Both the position numbers and the translations under genes were made by a program. The notes beneath the pieces are model-generated. The model was given only the letters and a program-made list of their open reading frames with translations, was not told the DNA's origin and searched no databases. From contig WIDE01000001.1 in assembly GCA_015039315.1 (NCBI GenBank), positions 228,559-292,558 of the forward strand: 64,000 bases of DNA. Reading direction: 5' to 3'. This document shows, one piece after another, positions 35,501 to 46,611 of this stretch (its first letter is position 1; every line of letters starts with the position of its first letter). The DNA is from Clavulina sp. PMI_390. Its lineage: Eukaryota > Basidiomycota > Agaricomycetes > Cantharellales > Hydnaceae.

Positions 35501-36177
35501 CTTCATTAGAAGGGAGGGCCCTTGAATAAACGAAGGGCACACACTCCACAGAAGACCCCAAAATGCAATCATATCTCAGGGTATGAGTGGAATCCCTTCA
35601 ATATTACAGACAAATGGGATCCAGAAATTTCACTGAGCGCCGCAAATACGGATTTTGAAAATAAGAGGCGGGTATGATCGACACGCGGAGTGCGTGCGAT
35701 AGGCGCAAGAGGAGGCGGGCGTCGGAGTGGAAGTGGAGTACCGGTGGTGCTTATGATCAGATTTACAGGAGGATAGAGGATCCAAAAATCTAGGCGAAGG
35801 CAGTTCCAGAGCATTTCTCAACAATGGCTCCCCTGACGTACTCGTGGTGCACCACTACGGATCGGAGTTGCTGTTTGCGTTGGCATCGGGAAGCAACTTG
35901 CTCGTCGCACCCGTGCCATCGCAGAACTGTGGTATCGCGCACGAGTAATATTCATCAGTGAGGCTCATTTTCCTCTGTGTCTCCATAAGGTTTGGGGCAT
36001 AGCGAAGATGATAGTGGAAAGACGAGCCTGAGTGGCCGAGAAATCGGTCACGCCCAGGCTAATTATTCAGGAGCACTGCCGCAACCTCACCTTTATTGCG
36101 GCGCCAATCAACCGATTGGAATGTATCCGTTGTCCTTCTGTATACCGATTCAGTACTTTTGAGCGCCCATTATCCAG
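32591..36177. other. Gene-poor stretch, 3.6 kb
   Basis: No recognisable gene. ORFs are all under about 125 codons and overlap on both strands. The minus-strand stretch 33439-33642 encodes a protein-like segment (DPERFTTRGLCNNAYDHRR) that I cannot assign. I see no LTR pair, terminal inverted repeat or transposase motif by eye. It may contain old mobile-element relics, a non-coding RNA, or genes too split to recognise. Confidence 0.4.
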
Positions 36178-36249
36178 TTGCGCTTCTTACACGATGATCG
36201 CCTGAACGCCAAACACGCAAAACTTGATGAAGGCACAACCACCATACAG

Positions 36250-36257
36250 TATAAAAG
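36250..36257 (+). promoter_or_regulatory. TATA box of the amidase gene
   Basis: A perfect TATAAAAG about 95 bp before the start codon at 36352, in a region that turns pyrimidine-rich (TTTTTCTTCC) just before the ATG, a usual fungal arrangement. Confidence 0.55.
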
Positions 36258-36351
36258 GCCTCGAGCCTCCAAACGTTATGCCACCCTCCATTTTTCTTCC
36301 TTTTTTGCTCTCCTCTTGCTCTCCTCACCCTCCCTCGGCCGTATTTCCGCA

Positions 36352-38533
36352 ATGGCACCCGTATATATCCTGAATGAGTCGGACATCTCTCACGCCGATG
36401 CTGCCTCCAAGAAGCGTGCAGAGCGGGAGGCCATCCTTGCCAAATATTCTGACTGGCGGCCCATCCTCCCACCAGCGACCGGCATACCCCTCGATGCCTC
36501 CAACCTCATCCTCTCCCGCCTAACTGCTGAGGAATCTCGAATCGTGCACCTGGATGCGACCGCACTCGTCGAGGCGATGGCCTCTCGCCAGCTCTCCGCT
36601 GTTCAAGTCACCACTGCTTTTGCAAAGGCTGCAGTGGCCGCACAAGATTTGACGAACTGCCTGACCGAGATCTTCATTGAACAAGGTCTCGCTCGGGCTC
36701 AAGAGCTTGACGAGCATCTCGTCCGAACCGGCCGAGTCGTCGGCCCGCTGCATGGCCTGCCAGTGTCGATCAAAGATCACATTCTCATCAAGGGCCTCGA
36801 CACCGCTAGTGGCTATATTTCTTGGGCAGGAAAGACTGTGGCCGATCGTGACGCTGTGGTCGTCGACATTTTGCGAAAAGCGGGTGCTGTGCTCTACGTG
36901 AAAACGGCGAATCCTCAAACTTTGCTCGTGAGTCTGCCATTCACAGTGCTGTTTTTGATCAGATCTCCGAAGCCTCTCGGCCGGTCCCATCAATTTTTTT
37001 CGGCCTACGTCTCTGACTCGTTTCATTATATAGTCTCTCGAGACGCACAACTTTATCTACGGCCGAACGGTGAATCCTTTCAATCGGAATCTCTCATCAG
37101 GCGGAAGCTCCGGCGGGGAAGGTGCTTTGATTGCTAGCTTCGGGAGCCCTCTTGGCGTCGGCACAGATATAGGAGGAAGCATTGTGAGCTTTTTTGCCTT
37201 GCCGTCGATGCTTTATTATCTCAACACCAAATTTGGACACTTGCCTTGTAACTGACAGCGAATCCCGGCGGCCCATAATGGATTGTATGGCATGAAAGCC
37301 TCAGTCGCCCGCATGCCGCATGCTGGTCTCATGGGCTCGCATGATGGGATGGACAACATCGTTGGAGTTGTTGGGCCCTTGGCTCGCTCAGCTCGCGATC
37401 TTGCATTATTCTCAAAAGTCATGCTCCAGTACAATTCGTGGGATCTCGAGGCTCCTGTGCTCCGCATGCCATGGAAAGATGCGGTTGTAGATGGCAAAGA
37501 TCTTCCAAAGAAGCTTTGTATTGCCGTTCTGATGGATGATGGCGTTGTTCGCCCCCATCCACCTCTGCTTAGAGAGCTTGAAGACACCAAAAACGTTCGT
37601 CCCAATATGCTCTTTCATTATATCCATTATTATTGGCTCATTGGCAATCGTCATACAGGCCTTAATTGCTGCAGGTCATGAAGTTATCGAATGGGAGCCG
37701 CTCGACCACCAACTCACTTGGGACCTTATCGTGAGGACTTTGATAACTCGGCGGCTACTACTGCGCAGCCATCTCATCTGCTGATTCTAGGTGCGATTGT
37801 ACTTCTTGGATGGAGGTGAGGAATACATGGAGACTCTCGCAGAGGGCCAAGAACAGCCTACTCCGTCCTTCGGCTGGATCCATTCCCTGATTGAGGGAGC
37901 TCCTCCCCTGACTGCCCGTCAGACTTGGCGGCTCAACGGGGAGAGGGAGAGGCTGCGACAACGGGCTCTGATGCATTGGAACGCAACCAAAGCCCGCACT
38001 TCGACTGGTCGCCCCGTGGATGCCATCCTCTGCCCAACGTTCCCAACTGTTGCTGCTCCTCATGACACTACTCGGTAAGCAGGCTCCTTCCATCCTGCAA
38101 CATGAGATGTTCACCACGTTTCATGGAGTGCAGGTGGTGGGGCTATACTGCTCATTGGAATCTTGTTGACTATCCAGCAGTCATCTTCCCAACTGGGAGG
38201 AGAGTAACCGTCGCTGACTATCTCGACACGGACGAAAGCCTTCCTGAGGGTCGCAACGATGCCGAGAAGTTTATCAACGCGCAGTGGAATCCTAAGACGT
38301 ATGAGAATGCGCCGATTTCACTTCAACTGGTCGGTCGACGTCATGACGAGGAGTCCTTGCTCGCAATGCTGAACGTGGTTGAGGCTGCTCGCGCGAGCCA
38401 CGCCAAGAAGGTAACGGCCCATGTATCTTCATCTCCTCTTGTCTCTACATTGCCACAAACTTCTCCGCCTATTCCGACTATTCCCGAGCCTGCTCACGAA
38501 TTCGCGAGTGTTGCTACAGCTGTCAGTGCATGA
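36352..38533 (+). CDS. Amidase-signature hydrolase (acetamidase-like)
   Basis: A Ser-Ser-Lys amidase of the amidase signature family, closest in style to fungal acetamidases; it hydrolyses an amide to acid plus ammonia. The catalytic Lys is in LPVSIKDH. The signature block is [14 protein letters not shown] followed by [14 protein letters not shown], with both serines present. The start MAPVYIL at 36352 follows a strong TATA box. Five or six introns interrupt it, and the protein is roughly 600 residues. The segment around 37720-37790 is the least certain junction (intron of about 60 nt ending at TTCTAG). The C-terminus is a Ser/Pro/Thr-rich extension that is not part of the fold. The substrate is not predictable from sequence. 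Confidence 0.87.
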
Positions 38534-38815
38534 ATTCTCATGCTTTGGTACATTTTCGAGTATTTTTTCCGTAGATTTTCAGGATTTATCATCATGTATC
38601 GTAGATATTTTATTCTTAGGCTCTCTTACTGCTTTTCAACTGCCAGGACTCTCAACTTTGAACCCTTTGGGGTGTGGGTTGTGACGATAAGCGCCGCACG
38701 TGCGGTTCCGGAGCGGAGTCAGCGTTCGCTCAATCAGTGTCTCCTCGTCGAGGATAGACACAGAGCCAACTCAACCGGCAACCTTTCTTCAAACCACTTT
38801 ATTTCCCTTCGTTCC

Positions 38816-41008
38816 ATGAATGCTCAGCGTCCACAAGGTGTCCAGCAGCAAAACACCCAGCCAAAGCCTAAGAACCAGAAGCGATCATCCAGCGTGTCTC
38901 AACAACAGAGCTTGAATCACCTTCTCAACTTCTCTCTGCCTCCGCGAGTGCAGCATGTCCAGGCGACACCAAGACGCTCCAAGAAGAGCCAACATGTAGT
39001 TTGGAATCCTGAACGTACGTATCCTGGGAGCCCGTCCGTCTGGGGTGGCCACCACCGACCTCCTAACAATTGCACCCAAATGCAGGATTTATCAATGCAC
39101 AATATCGATTCGTAATGCGGCCTACGGGTGATTATACGGTGCATTTTGCAGACCCTGATATGTAAGCGTTGCCGCTATTGCTATGATCCGGGCTTTGGCC
39201 TTGACGATAAGATGACTTCCTATTACACGATGCAGTTATCTACAATGGCAAGATATTCTACAAGTCATAATCGCTCGCGCACCTCCTGAAGAAGATGATC
39301 TCTCATCTTCATCTGGTCTTGCTACATGTCCAATCTGTTTGTCACCTCATACCGCCCCGCGGATGACGAAATGTGGCCATGTGAGTGTCACTAGCCCCTC
39401 TTCGAATTGCCACTGCGATTGAGCTCAGATGGAATGGTCGTTCTATAGGTTTTCTGTTATCCTTGCATTTTACATTATATTGAGACCGGTAACACCCCCA
39501 AATGGCACCGTTGCCCTATTTGTTTCGACTCAATCACGGCCTCTCAACTCAAGTCGGTACGGTGGGCGCGATCCCCGAGCGCGTCGTCACCCACTCCGAC
39601 ACCGGGCCAGGAAATCCCGATGCGGCTGATGCAACGTCCTCACATCACGACGCTGGCACTCCCGAGATCTGATACTTGGCAAGCCGAATCTCAAGCCGGG
39701 AGCGATCTTCTGCAGCCACATGAAGCTCCTTTCCATTTCCTTCCTGATGTGGAAGAATTTGCGCGCTTCATGCTTGCTGTGCCCGAGCAGCTCATTCTCG
39801 ATATTACAAGCGAGATCGACGATCTGGATCGCGAAGAACGGTCACTCTCTGCCATGGATGACGATCTTGGGGTTACCTTCGTTAGCCGAGCTCGAGAGAA
39901 GTGCTTGAACGCTCTTCTCAAGGCCCAGGAAATGGAACAGGAGGCGTCTGTGCGATTACAGATTGAGCGAAAGCGTGGGCTTTTGCGTGATGTGATTGCG
40001 CTGAGTGATGCTCGTCGCCGGAGAGAGACTGCGGCTCTCTCGTCGGTGACGCCATCCCCGATCCTCCCCGCGACCGGCACCGTGGTCGTAGCCCCCTCGG
40101 CATCACCCACTCTCCCGATCCAGCAAACTGCGCCCCCTGCTTCTCGGAACAACCGCCCCAAACCGCGCAACCTCAATCCTCCTCCTCATTCGTCTTCAAG
40201 CTATTATTTCTATCAAGCGGCTTCTGGCAGCAACGTCTTTCTCCATCCGCTTGACATTCGCATTCTTCTCGCTCATTTTGGCAGTTACCCATCATTCCCC
40301 AACGATATCACTGTGCGGGTGACGTACGCATCTGAGAGTACAGTTGACGATGATTTACGTCGGCGGTGCAAGTATCTTGCTCATATTCCTGAGGGTGCCG
40401 ATGTTGTCTTTCTAGAAGTTGACTTGGAGAATGTGGTTGGGGCAGAGACTCTCAAGCAGTTTGATAATCTGCTCAAGGTGCGACGGACTCGACACAAAGA
40501 ACGGTCGCGGAAGGAGGACAAGGCTCGTCAGCGAGCTGAGGAGAGGGAGCGTGATATCGTCTTGTCCTCACTGGCCGCACCAATCGCAGTGACTCACATC
40601 TCAGCGCCTAATGATTGGCAATGGGAGTCATTACCCGTGCCTGGGCAAACCTCCTCTTCTCCTTTGCTTGAAGGTATCTCATCAACCGCCAATGCAAATG
40701 ATATGGATGATTCGGTTCCGACACCAACACCGCGCGTCTCTCCAACTACGAATACGGGTGTATGGGGCGCTCGCTCATTTGCCAGTGCGGCACAGTCCGC
40801 TGCTTCTAGTCCGCTTTCGGGACGCAATGGGTCTGCTGCTGCGGTGATGCGGCCACGGCTACGAGACGAGGACGAATGGGAGATCGACCAAGCATGGCAT
40901 GAATTGGAAGAGGCGCAGATGAAGGTTGGGGGCGGCCGAGGCAAACGCGGCGGCCGGCAGAAGAAACTCGTTCTCCTAGGCAGTGGTGCGGGAGGACGGC
41001 GTCTTTAG
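38816..41008 (+). CDS. RING-finger E3 ligase, RNF10/Mag2-like
   Basis: A RING-HC protein with the zinc ligands in CPICLSPHTAPRMTKCGHVF, then CYPCILHYI and CPICFDSI. Upstream is the conserved block VVWNPERFINAQYRFVM, typical of the RNF10 family. Downstream is another conserved region around SYYFYQAASGSNVFLHPLDIR. A charged coiled segment follows (RKEDKARQRAEERE), and the C-terminus is basic and Gly-rich. RNF10 and yeast Mag2 ubiquitinate 40S ribosomal proteins in ribosome quality control; that role is inferred. The start MNAQRPQG is at 38816. Introns sit at about 39014-39084, 39160-39237 and 39379-39449. The GTGAGT donor falls inside the RING, after KCGH. The final exon of about 1.5 kb runs to 41008. 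Confidence 0.82.
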
Positions 41009-41868
41009 ACCGATCTCGGAACTGGAACGCAGACTCCATCATACCGACACGCGGTCGGTCATGACACACGCGACCTGGCGATTGGGGATGGGCATTGGTG
41101 GCTATGTGTGTGCGATCCAGCCGATCCCTCTTACCCCTATTTCTTTTTTAGTACTGCCACATATCTCCTGTATCTTTAGTGGTCCATATGGTTCTCCTTG
41201 ACGTGTACAAGAACAGAAGAAGAGAAAAAATTTATGCAAATTTAAAGGGCAATCGGCATTGAACTGACCCGCGGCGGCGGGAAGCGCGCTGTGCCCAAAC
41301 AGCCACAAAAATTCACACGGCTCGAACCAAAGCTGTGTCACATCCCCATCATACAATTTGTTGGACCACATTTCTCGGTCATCACGCTAGGCAACAAGGC
41401 CATGCTCGGTGATGCATCATCCCGACCTTTGATATCTTTAGCTGATCGGGCCCTGTGTCGGTCCATTCGGCATCAGCGTCTCACGCGTCGCAACCAGCAT
41501 CTGCAGTCCTATTGTCCCCCTTCCTTGTATTCTCTCTCCTAGGCTGTGTACTCTAGAGTAGCGCGCATCCAACATAGCCCTGTGTAACCACTTCGCTTAC
41601 CCTTATGCTTCTCTTTTCTGTTGAATTCATCTCAGGAGCTGAGATGCACACGAACGGGTGTGGACTTTTCTAACGAGTCATAACTGAGCCCTCGAAGGCT
41701 GCGCCATCTGAATCTCAATTCATCTCCACCTATAAAGCCACCAGCTTCCCCCCCGGCCCTAAGCTCCTCCTCAGTCACTTTCACCTCTCCCCCACTCACC
41801 CACTCCCCCCTTCCACATCCTCAACGCCTTTGACGCTCTCGTCTACATTTTCTGGCTCCGAAACCCAG
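41009..41868. other. Intergenic with TATA box for the GNAT gene
   Basis: About 860 bp without a supported gene. TATAAAG at 41731-41737 is followed by a pyrimidine-rich leader (41750-41830), about 130 bp before the GNAT start. Confidence 0.45.
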
Positions 41869-43074
41869 ATGCCTATCCCAATAAATTTCACCACCTCTTC
41901 TTCATCTGCCACTTCCACCACTGCTTCTGGCATGTTCGTTGCTGTGCACTACTCTGCCACCGACTTCCTCGACGCCGCCGAGCCAGCCCTTGCCCGGCGC
42001 GAACGTGAAGGAAACTGCATCCTTCCATTAGCTCAAGCATATCGTGACCATGAGATCGGACACAACATCGTTCCCCGAAAAGCTCAGACACCTTGGGAGC
42101 GGGCTCGCGTTCTCCTCCATCCAGAGTGGAGGGACGACCTCGCAGAATTTGAGCGCGTAGCTGAGAATCGCCAGTTCTGGCTCACATTATGGTCCTTCCC
42201 ATCCCCTGCATCCACCGAACCCTCCCTCGACCTCATCCTCTCCTGCACTGCCTCACATATAGCCAACCTGCCCATCTTCCTGTGGTGCTCGTATGAGACT
42301 TCCACATTAACGCCCGAGTATCTCGTGCCACGCATGACACTGCTGGTGCAGCACCTGGCTGAGCTCGTACCTTATGAGCGTGTGTTCTCCGTCTTTGCCC
42401 CTAATCTCCTCACAAAATCCTTTGCCCAATTATGGACGTCCAAGACGGGGGCGAACGCGATCGCCCAACCCTACTACTCTGCGGCTTTAACATATGTTAC
42501 CCGTAACACTCTAACCCCAACTAGGGCATCGCGTGTCCCCTCGCTTCCTCCCCTGCCCTTCGTCTTGCGCCAGGCACATCGAGGAGATGCCGCTCAAGTT
42601 GCGAGCCACTGCTTCGAGTTCGCTGAAGACTCTGATTTTCCCATCGACCGACCAGGGTCAATACGCGAAGCTCTCCACTATATCAACAACAGGCAGATGT
42701 GGGTGTGCGCCGTAGAGGTGAACGGCCACGAGGAGATTGCTTCTATCGTCGCGGTTACTCGCAATACCCTGCGCAATGCCACCATCACCAAAGTTCACAC
42801 CGCCGCGACTCATCGCAAGCGCGGATATGCCGAGTCCCTCGTAAGGCATGTCTGCGAGCATCTCCTATTCGATACCAATATCTTCCGCCGCCATGCGCTC
42901 GATCACACCGGGCCTTACGAGGCCGTATCACTATATGTTGCCCATGACAATGTGGCCGCAGCAACGGTGTATGATCGAGTTGGATTTGCGGGACTGTTGG
43001 GGAAGCCTCGTCCGTCAGGAGTAGAGGATGTGCTTGAGTTGGGATTCGAGGGTGCCATCAAGGGCTATTGGTAA
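41869..43074 (+). CDS. GNAT-family N-acetyltransferase, substrate unknown
   Basis: A single-exon gene of 401 residues. The C-terminal third carries the GNAT acetyl-CoA motif, seen in KVHTAATHRKRGYAESLVRH, and a following VSLYVAHDNVAAATVYDRVGF strand-helix typical of the fold. The N-terminal two thirds show a conserved-looking region (PWERARVLLHPEW, LPIFLWCSYE) that I do not recognise. The start is the first ATG (MPIPINF); an in-frame TTG at 41830 was rejected, and a Met about 20 residues further on is also possible. Intron absence stands out among the intron-rich neighbours. The substrate (amine, peptide or protein) cannot be told. Confidence 0.75.
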   Translation: MPIPINFTTSSSSATSTTASGMFVAVHYSATDFLDAAEPALARREREGNCILPLAQAYRDHEIGHNIVPRKAQTPWERARVLLHPEWRDDLAEFERVAENRQFWLTLWSFPSPASTEPSLDLILSCTASHIANLPIFLWCSYETSTLTPEYLVPRMTLLVQHLAELVPYERVFSVFAPNLLTKSFAQLWTSKTGANAIAQPYYSAALTYVTRNTLTPTRASRVPSLPPLPFVLRQAHRGDAAQVASHCFEFAEDSDFPIDRPGSIREALHYINNRQMWVCAVEVNGHEEIASIVAVTRNTLRNATITKVHTAATHRKRGYAESLVRHVCEHLLFDTNIFRRHALDHTGPYEAVSLYVAHDNVAAATVYDRVGFAGLLGKPRPSGVEDVLELGFEGAIKGYW

Positions 43075-43561
43075 ATCCCCCCCATCCCCTCCTACCAAAA
43101 TGATTCATCTGCCCTGTTGCTGTTTCACTCGCTTTCGCAGTCCCGGCCTTCGCATCCCATTCCATTACATCCCCGCGCACATCCCGAGCCATCCCACAGT
43201 TTTTCGCATTCAAAACCCCTATGTTCAATTAATATTCCGCTCGACACCTCCTCTAATTTCTCCTGTGTTGCTATCAGCACGTGTACATCTCCGATTTCGT
43301 TCTCGCCTTTTCAGATCTTCGATTGGACCCTTCGTTTCAATGTTTCAAGAGAGTTCAATGGCAACCCCCCTAATGTTTACATGTACAATTCTACGCCTTT
43401 CGTATTCACATATTAATCGCTCCCTGTTGTTGTATTAGACGGTACCAGTACAGTCATTATTCCAGATCTGTTTGATATTTGTGACAAAGCTGTGGGTCCG
43501 AAGGTTCACTCAAACAGACGATAGATGCCGACGGTTCCGCCGCCGCACAAACTGCTTGCCA
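43075..43561. other. Intergenic between GNAT and the MOCS1-like locus
   Basis: About 490 bp, T- and C-rich, with no supported gene. It holds the GNAT 3' UTR and the promoter of the molybdenum-cofactor locus. Confidence 0.5.
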
Positions 43562-45132
43562 ATGCATTCACTACCACCACCTCCACTCATTCATGGTTTG
43601 AGAAATGAACTGCTGCGCCGACTTTCTTCTGCTTCCGTGCTTCATGGCCGTTGGAACCATTCTCTAAGTGTTTCAGAGCGAGCCAAGGTGGGCCCCGGCG
43701 TTGGGGTGGCGGGTTCAATGAGCGCTCACCATCGTTACTCTGTGGATCGTCCCCGGCGCTCCCCCAGCATCGCATTTCCCAAATAGACTCACAACTCGGC
43801 GATGCTGGAAAGAATCTCCTATTTGATACGTATCACAGAAAACATGACTACTTGAGGATCTCATTAACAGAGCGTTGCAACTTACGTTGTGAGTCTGTCC
43901 GCAGCTTCGTACGTGTACATTGGCTGATCCATCACCTCACGCCTCGGCCAGGCTTCTACTGCATGCCGAGCGATGGGGTGGAGCTATCACCCAAGGATCA
44001 TATCCTATCAGATGACGAGATAATTCGGCTCGCAACAATCTTCGTTCGCCGAGGCGTTAACAAAATACGTCTAACAGGGGGAGAGCCGACAGTGCGTAAG
44101 GGTATCGTGGAACTTGTCGGTCAGTTCTATCTTTCCTCCATCACGCTGAATTATATCGCAATGACTCCTTCGCTCACACTACACGCTCCCGTAGGCCGAC
44201 TGAATGAACTGCGGTCAGAAGGTCTACAATCCATTGGCATGACTTCGAACGGCATCGCCCTCCTCCGAAAACTTGGGCCACTCTCTGATAATGGGCTGAC
44301 TCATCTCAATCTCAGCCTCGATACCCTTGACCCCTATATGTTTGAGCTCATCACACGCCGGCAGGGCCATGGGACAGTGTTGCGTACTCTAGACGAGGCT
44401 CTGTCGATCCCCAAACTACAGTCTGTCAAATTGAACGTAGTTGTCATGAAGGGCATCAACGAACACGAAGTACCCAAGTTTGTGGAGCTCTCCAAGGAGC
44501 GAAATGTCTCGGTCCGCTTCATTGAGGTAGGACATCAATCTCCCCACCTCCTATCTCGTGAAAATCTTTGACCGATTGTTCTCCGCAGTTTATGCCGTTC
44601 AATGGTGCGTCAAAATCGATCTTGAGACTATACTCTGGTACTAAATCTGCACGACCTACAGGAAACTCCTGGAGGAAAGACAAACTTGTGCCTTCTCATG
44701 TGTTGCTGGAACGGATCAGAGAACTATACCCGAATGTCACCAAAGGCCGAGATTCATTGAATGACACCGCTCGTTCATATGAGATACCCGATCATCGTGG
44801 AAGCTTTGGCTTCATCAGCAGCATGTCCGACCACTTCTGTGGTTCATGTAATCGCCTTCGATTAACAGCTGATGGTCAAATCAAGGTCAGTGATTGGATG
44901 GACAGCTCAGCTGTGATAGTAGACAACTAAATATGAATGTCTCACCGCCCCCTAGGTTTGCTTGTTTGATCCTGAAGAGGTATCCCTCAGGGACGCTATG
45001 CGTGCAGGTGCTTCGGATGATGTGTTGTCGAGTATCATTTCCAAGGCACTATCAGGGAAGAAGGAAAAGCACTCCGGGATGGAGGAAATCGATGTCATGA
45101 ACAACAGGCCTATGATTTTGATTGGAGGTTAG
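43562..45132 (+). CDS. GTP 3',8-cyclase, MoaA/MOCS1A-like radical SAM enzyme
   Basis: First step of molybdenum-cofactor synthesis: converts GTP to 3',8-cH2GTP using two iron-sulfur clusters. Exon 1 starts at [12 protein letters not shown] (43562), with an Arg/Ser/Leu-rich leader ([16 protein letters not shown]) that looks mitochondrial. The radical-SAM CxxxCxxC is CNLRCFYC; an intron splits its middle Cys codon. Other motifs are [14 protein letters not shown] and, for the C-terminal cluster, [14 protein letters not shown]. The protein ends in ILIGG followed by TAG; the terminal Gly-Gly is essential in MoaA/MOCS1A. MoaC follows 200 bp downstream on the same strand. About seven exons, roughly 380 residues. 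Exon junctions after SERAK (to HRISQ) are by eye. Confidence 0.88.
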
Positions 45133-45332
45133 ATCACAACTCCTGTTCGTCTTATTCATTCGTCTGGCGCCCCGCACTTTGCACCATTTCTGTGTAAGCC
45201 TCCCATGATCTATCCATATCCTTGCACCATCCCTAACCTTTTCTGGGTCGATCAGAGCACTATGCAACCATTGTATTCACACATTGCCCCTTTGTAGCCT
45301 CATCTAGCCCCGCTTTGCGGTCAACTCACCTG

Positions 45333-46032
45333 ATGCGGTCGTCCTCTCCTCGTAACTTATTTTTACCTCGGGCTCGGGGATTCTCCACCTCCGTACGACA
45401 ATACAAATTCCTCACACACATTGACAACACGACCGGCCGGCCGAATATGGTGAATGTGAGCGACAAGAAAGTTACCAATCGAGTTGCGACTGCATCCGGC
45501 CGAATTCTTCTCAATCCCACTGCTTTCAATATACTCTCCGAGTCTAAACCAGGCAGCTCCCATGGCACCTCTCCTGTGGCGCCAGATGATGATGAAATTC
45601 GCGCGGCCGAGAAGAAGGCTCGTGCGAAGGGGAATGTTCTGGTCACTGCTCAACTAGCCGCAATAATGGCTGCAAAGCAAACATCCTCGCTCATCCCTCT
45701 ATGTCACCCGCTTCCCCTCACCCATGCTACTGTCGATTTTGTCCTAGAACCAGACAGGCGTGCTGTTCGGTGCGTGGCCACTGTAAAATGCGATGGGAAA
45801 ACGGGCGTTGAAATGGAGGCTCTGACGGCGGTCTCCGTGGGCCTTTTGACGGTTTGGGATATGCTAAAAGCGGTAGCTGGGAAAGATATGGCCGTGAGTA
45901 TCCTTTTCCAACGAGCCATCTGTCGCATTGCCTGAGCAACGCCCGTAGATTCAAGACGTTATGGTCATTCAAAAGAGTGGAGGGGCAAGTGGAGACTGGA
46001 CGAGGCCGGTAGCAGAATCCGAGAGCCTCTAG
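45333..46032 (+). CDS. Cyclic pyranopterin monophosphate synthase, MoaC/MOCS1B-like
   Basis: Second step of molybdenum-cofactor synthesis: turns 3',8-cH2GTP into cPMP. Exons 45333-45893 and 45949-46032 give 214 residues if it starts at MRSSSPRN. That leader (LFLPRARGFSTSVRQ) looks like a mitochondrial presequence. The family core is visible: LTHIDNTTGRPNMVNVSDK, SLIPLCHPLPLTHA, DGKTGVEMEALTAVSVG and the ending VIQKSGGASGDW. The usual KSGGKSG has Ala instead of the second Lys, though this position varies in eukaryotic homologues. The reading frame is open upstream to an acceptor at 45297, which would allow an in-frame fusion to the MoaA part, as in human MOCS1. Whether it is made alone, as a fusion or both cannot be told from DNA. 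Confidence 0.88.
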
Positions 46033-46611
46033 TACCTATATTAAGTCTCGGAGCACCTTGGCATTCACGCCCTATGCATATGCTCAGCAACCACTGGTTC
46101 AGGTTGTGGTAGGATGATATAACATCTCTAGCCTCAATCATTACAGGTGTGCTGTTGTGGTTTAGGGTAGCAGTTGTGTGAGCGCGGTGAAATTATCGGG
46201 CAAGGAGTATAAATAACACTAGCCCAGGGGTGACTTTGGCGGGGGCAAACTGGCATCCATAAATGTCAACTCGCAACCTCTCCAAGACCCGCGCTCTGGT
46301 CTCATACCCCACCAACAATAAATCTACCAAAACATTCCATCATATCTCTGGCGATTCCCTCTTAGACTCCAAGGCTTCAAATATTCGGAGTAAAGGCCCT
46401 AACCAGTCCCAATATTTGATTAGATAGGACACCTCCGGGGGCGACCGATTTCAACAAACTCTCATACAAGTTTTTGATCTCAGCGACGTCTCACAGACAT
46501 CATGGATGGACTTTTCCTCAGTCCATCCCCCTCCACAGAGCCTACTGGTTATCTGAGGGACTGTGCGTGAAGCTCTATCGCCTTAAGTGACGACATTCTG
46601 GCGGTCTCTTA
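46033..46611. other. Intergenic upstream of the 5-phosphatase
   Basis: About 580 bp with no supported gene. It presumably holds the MoaC 3' UTR and the 5-phosphatase promoter. Confidence 0.5.

Noticed and set aside
41830..41868. N-terminal extension of the GNAT protein from a TTG codon
   Set aside because: TTG is not expected as a start in fungal nuclear genes; the first ATG is at 41869.
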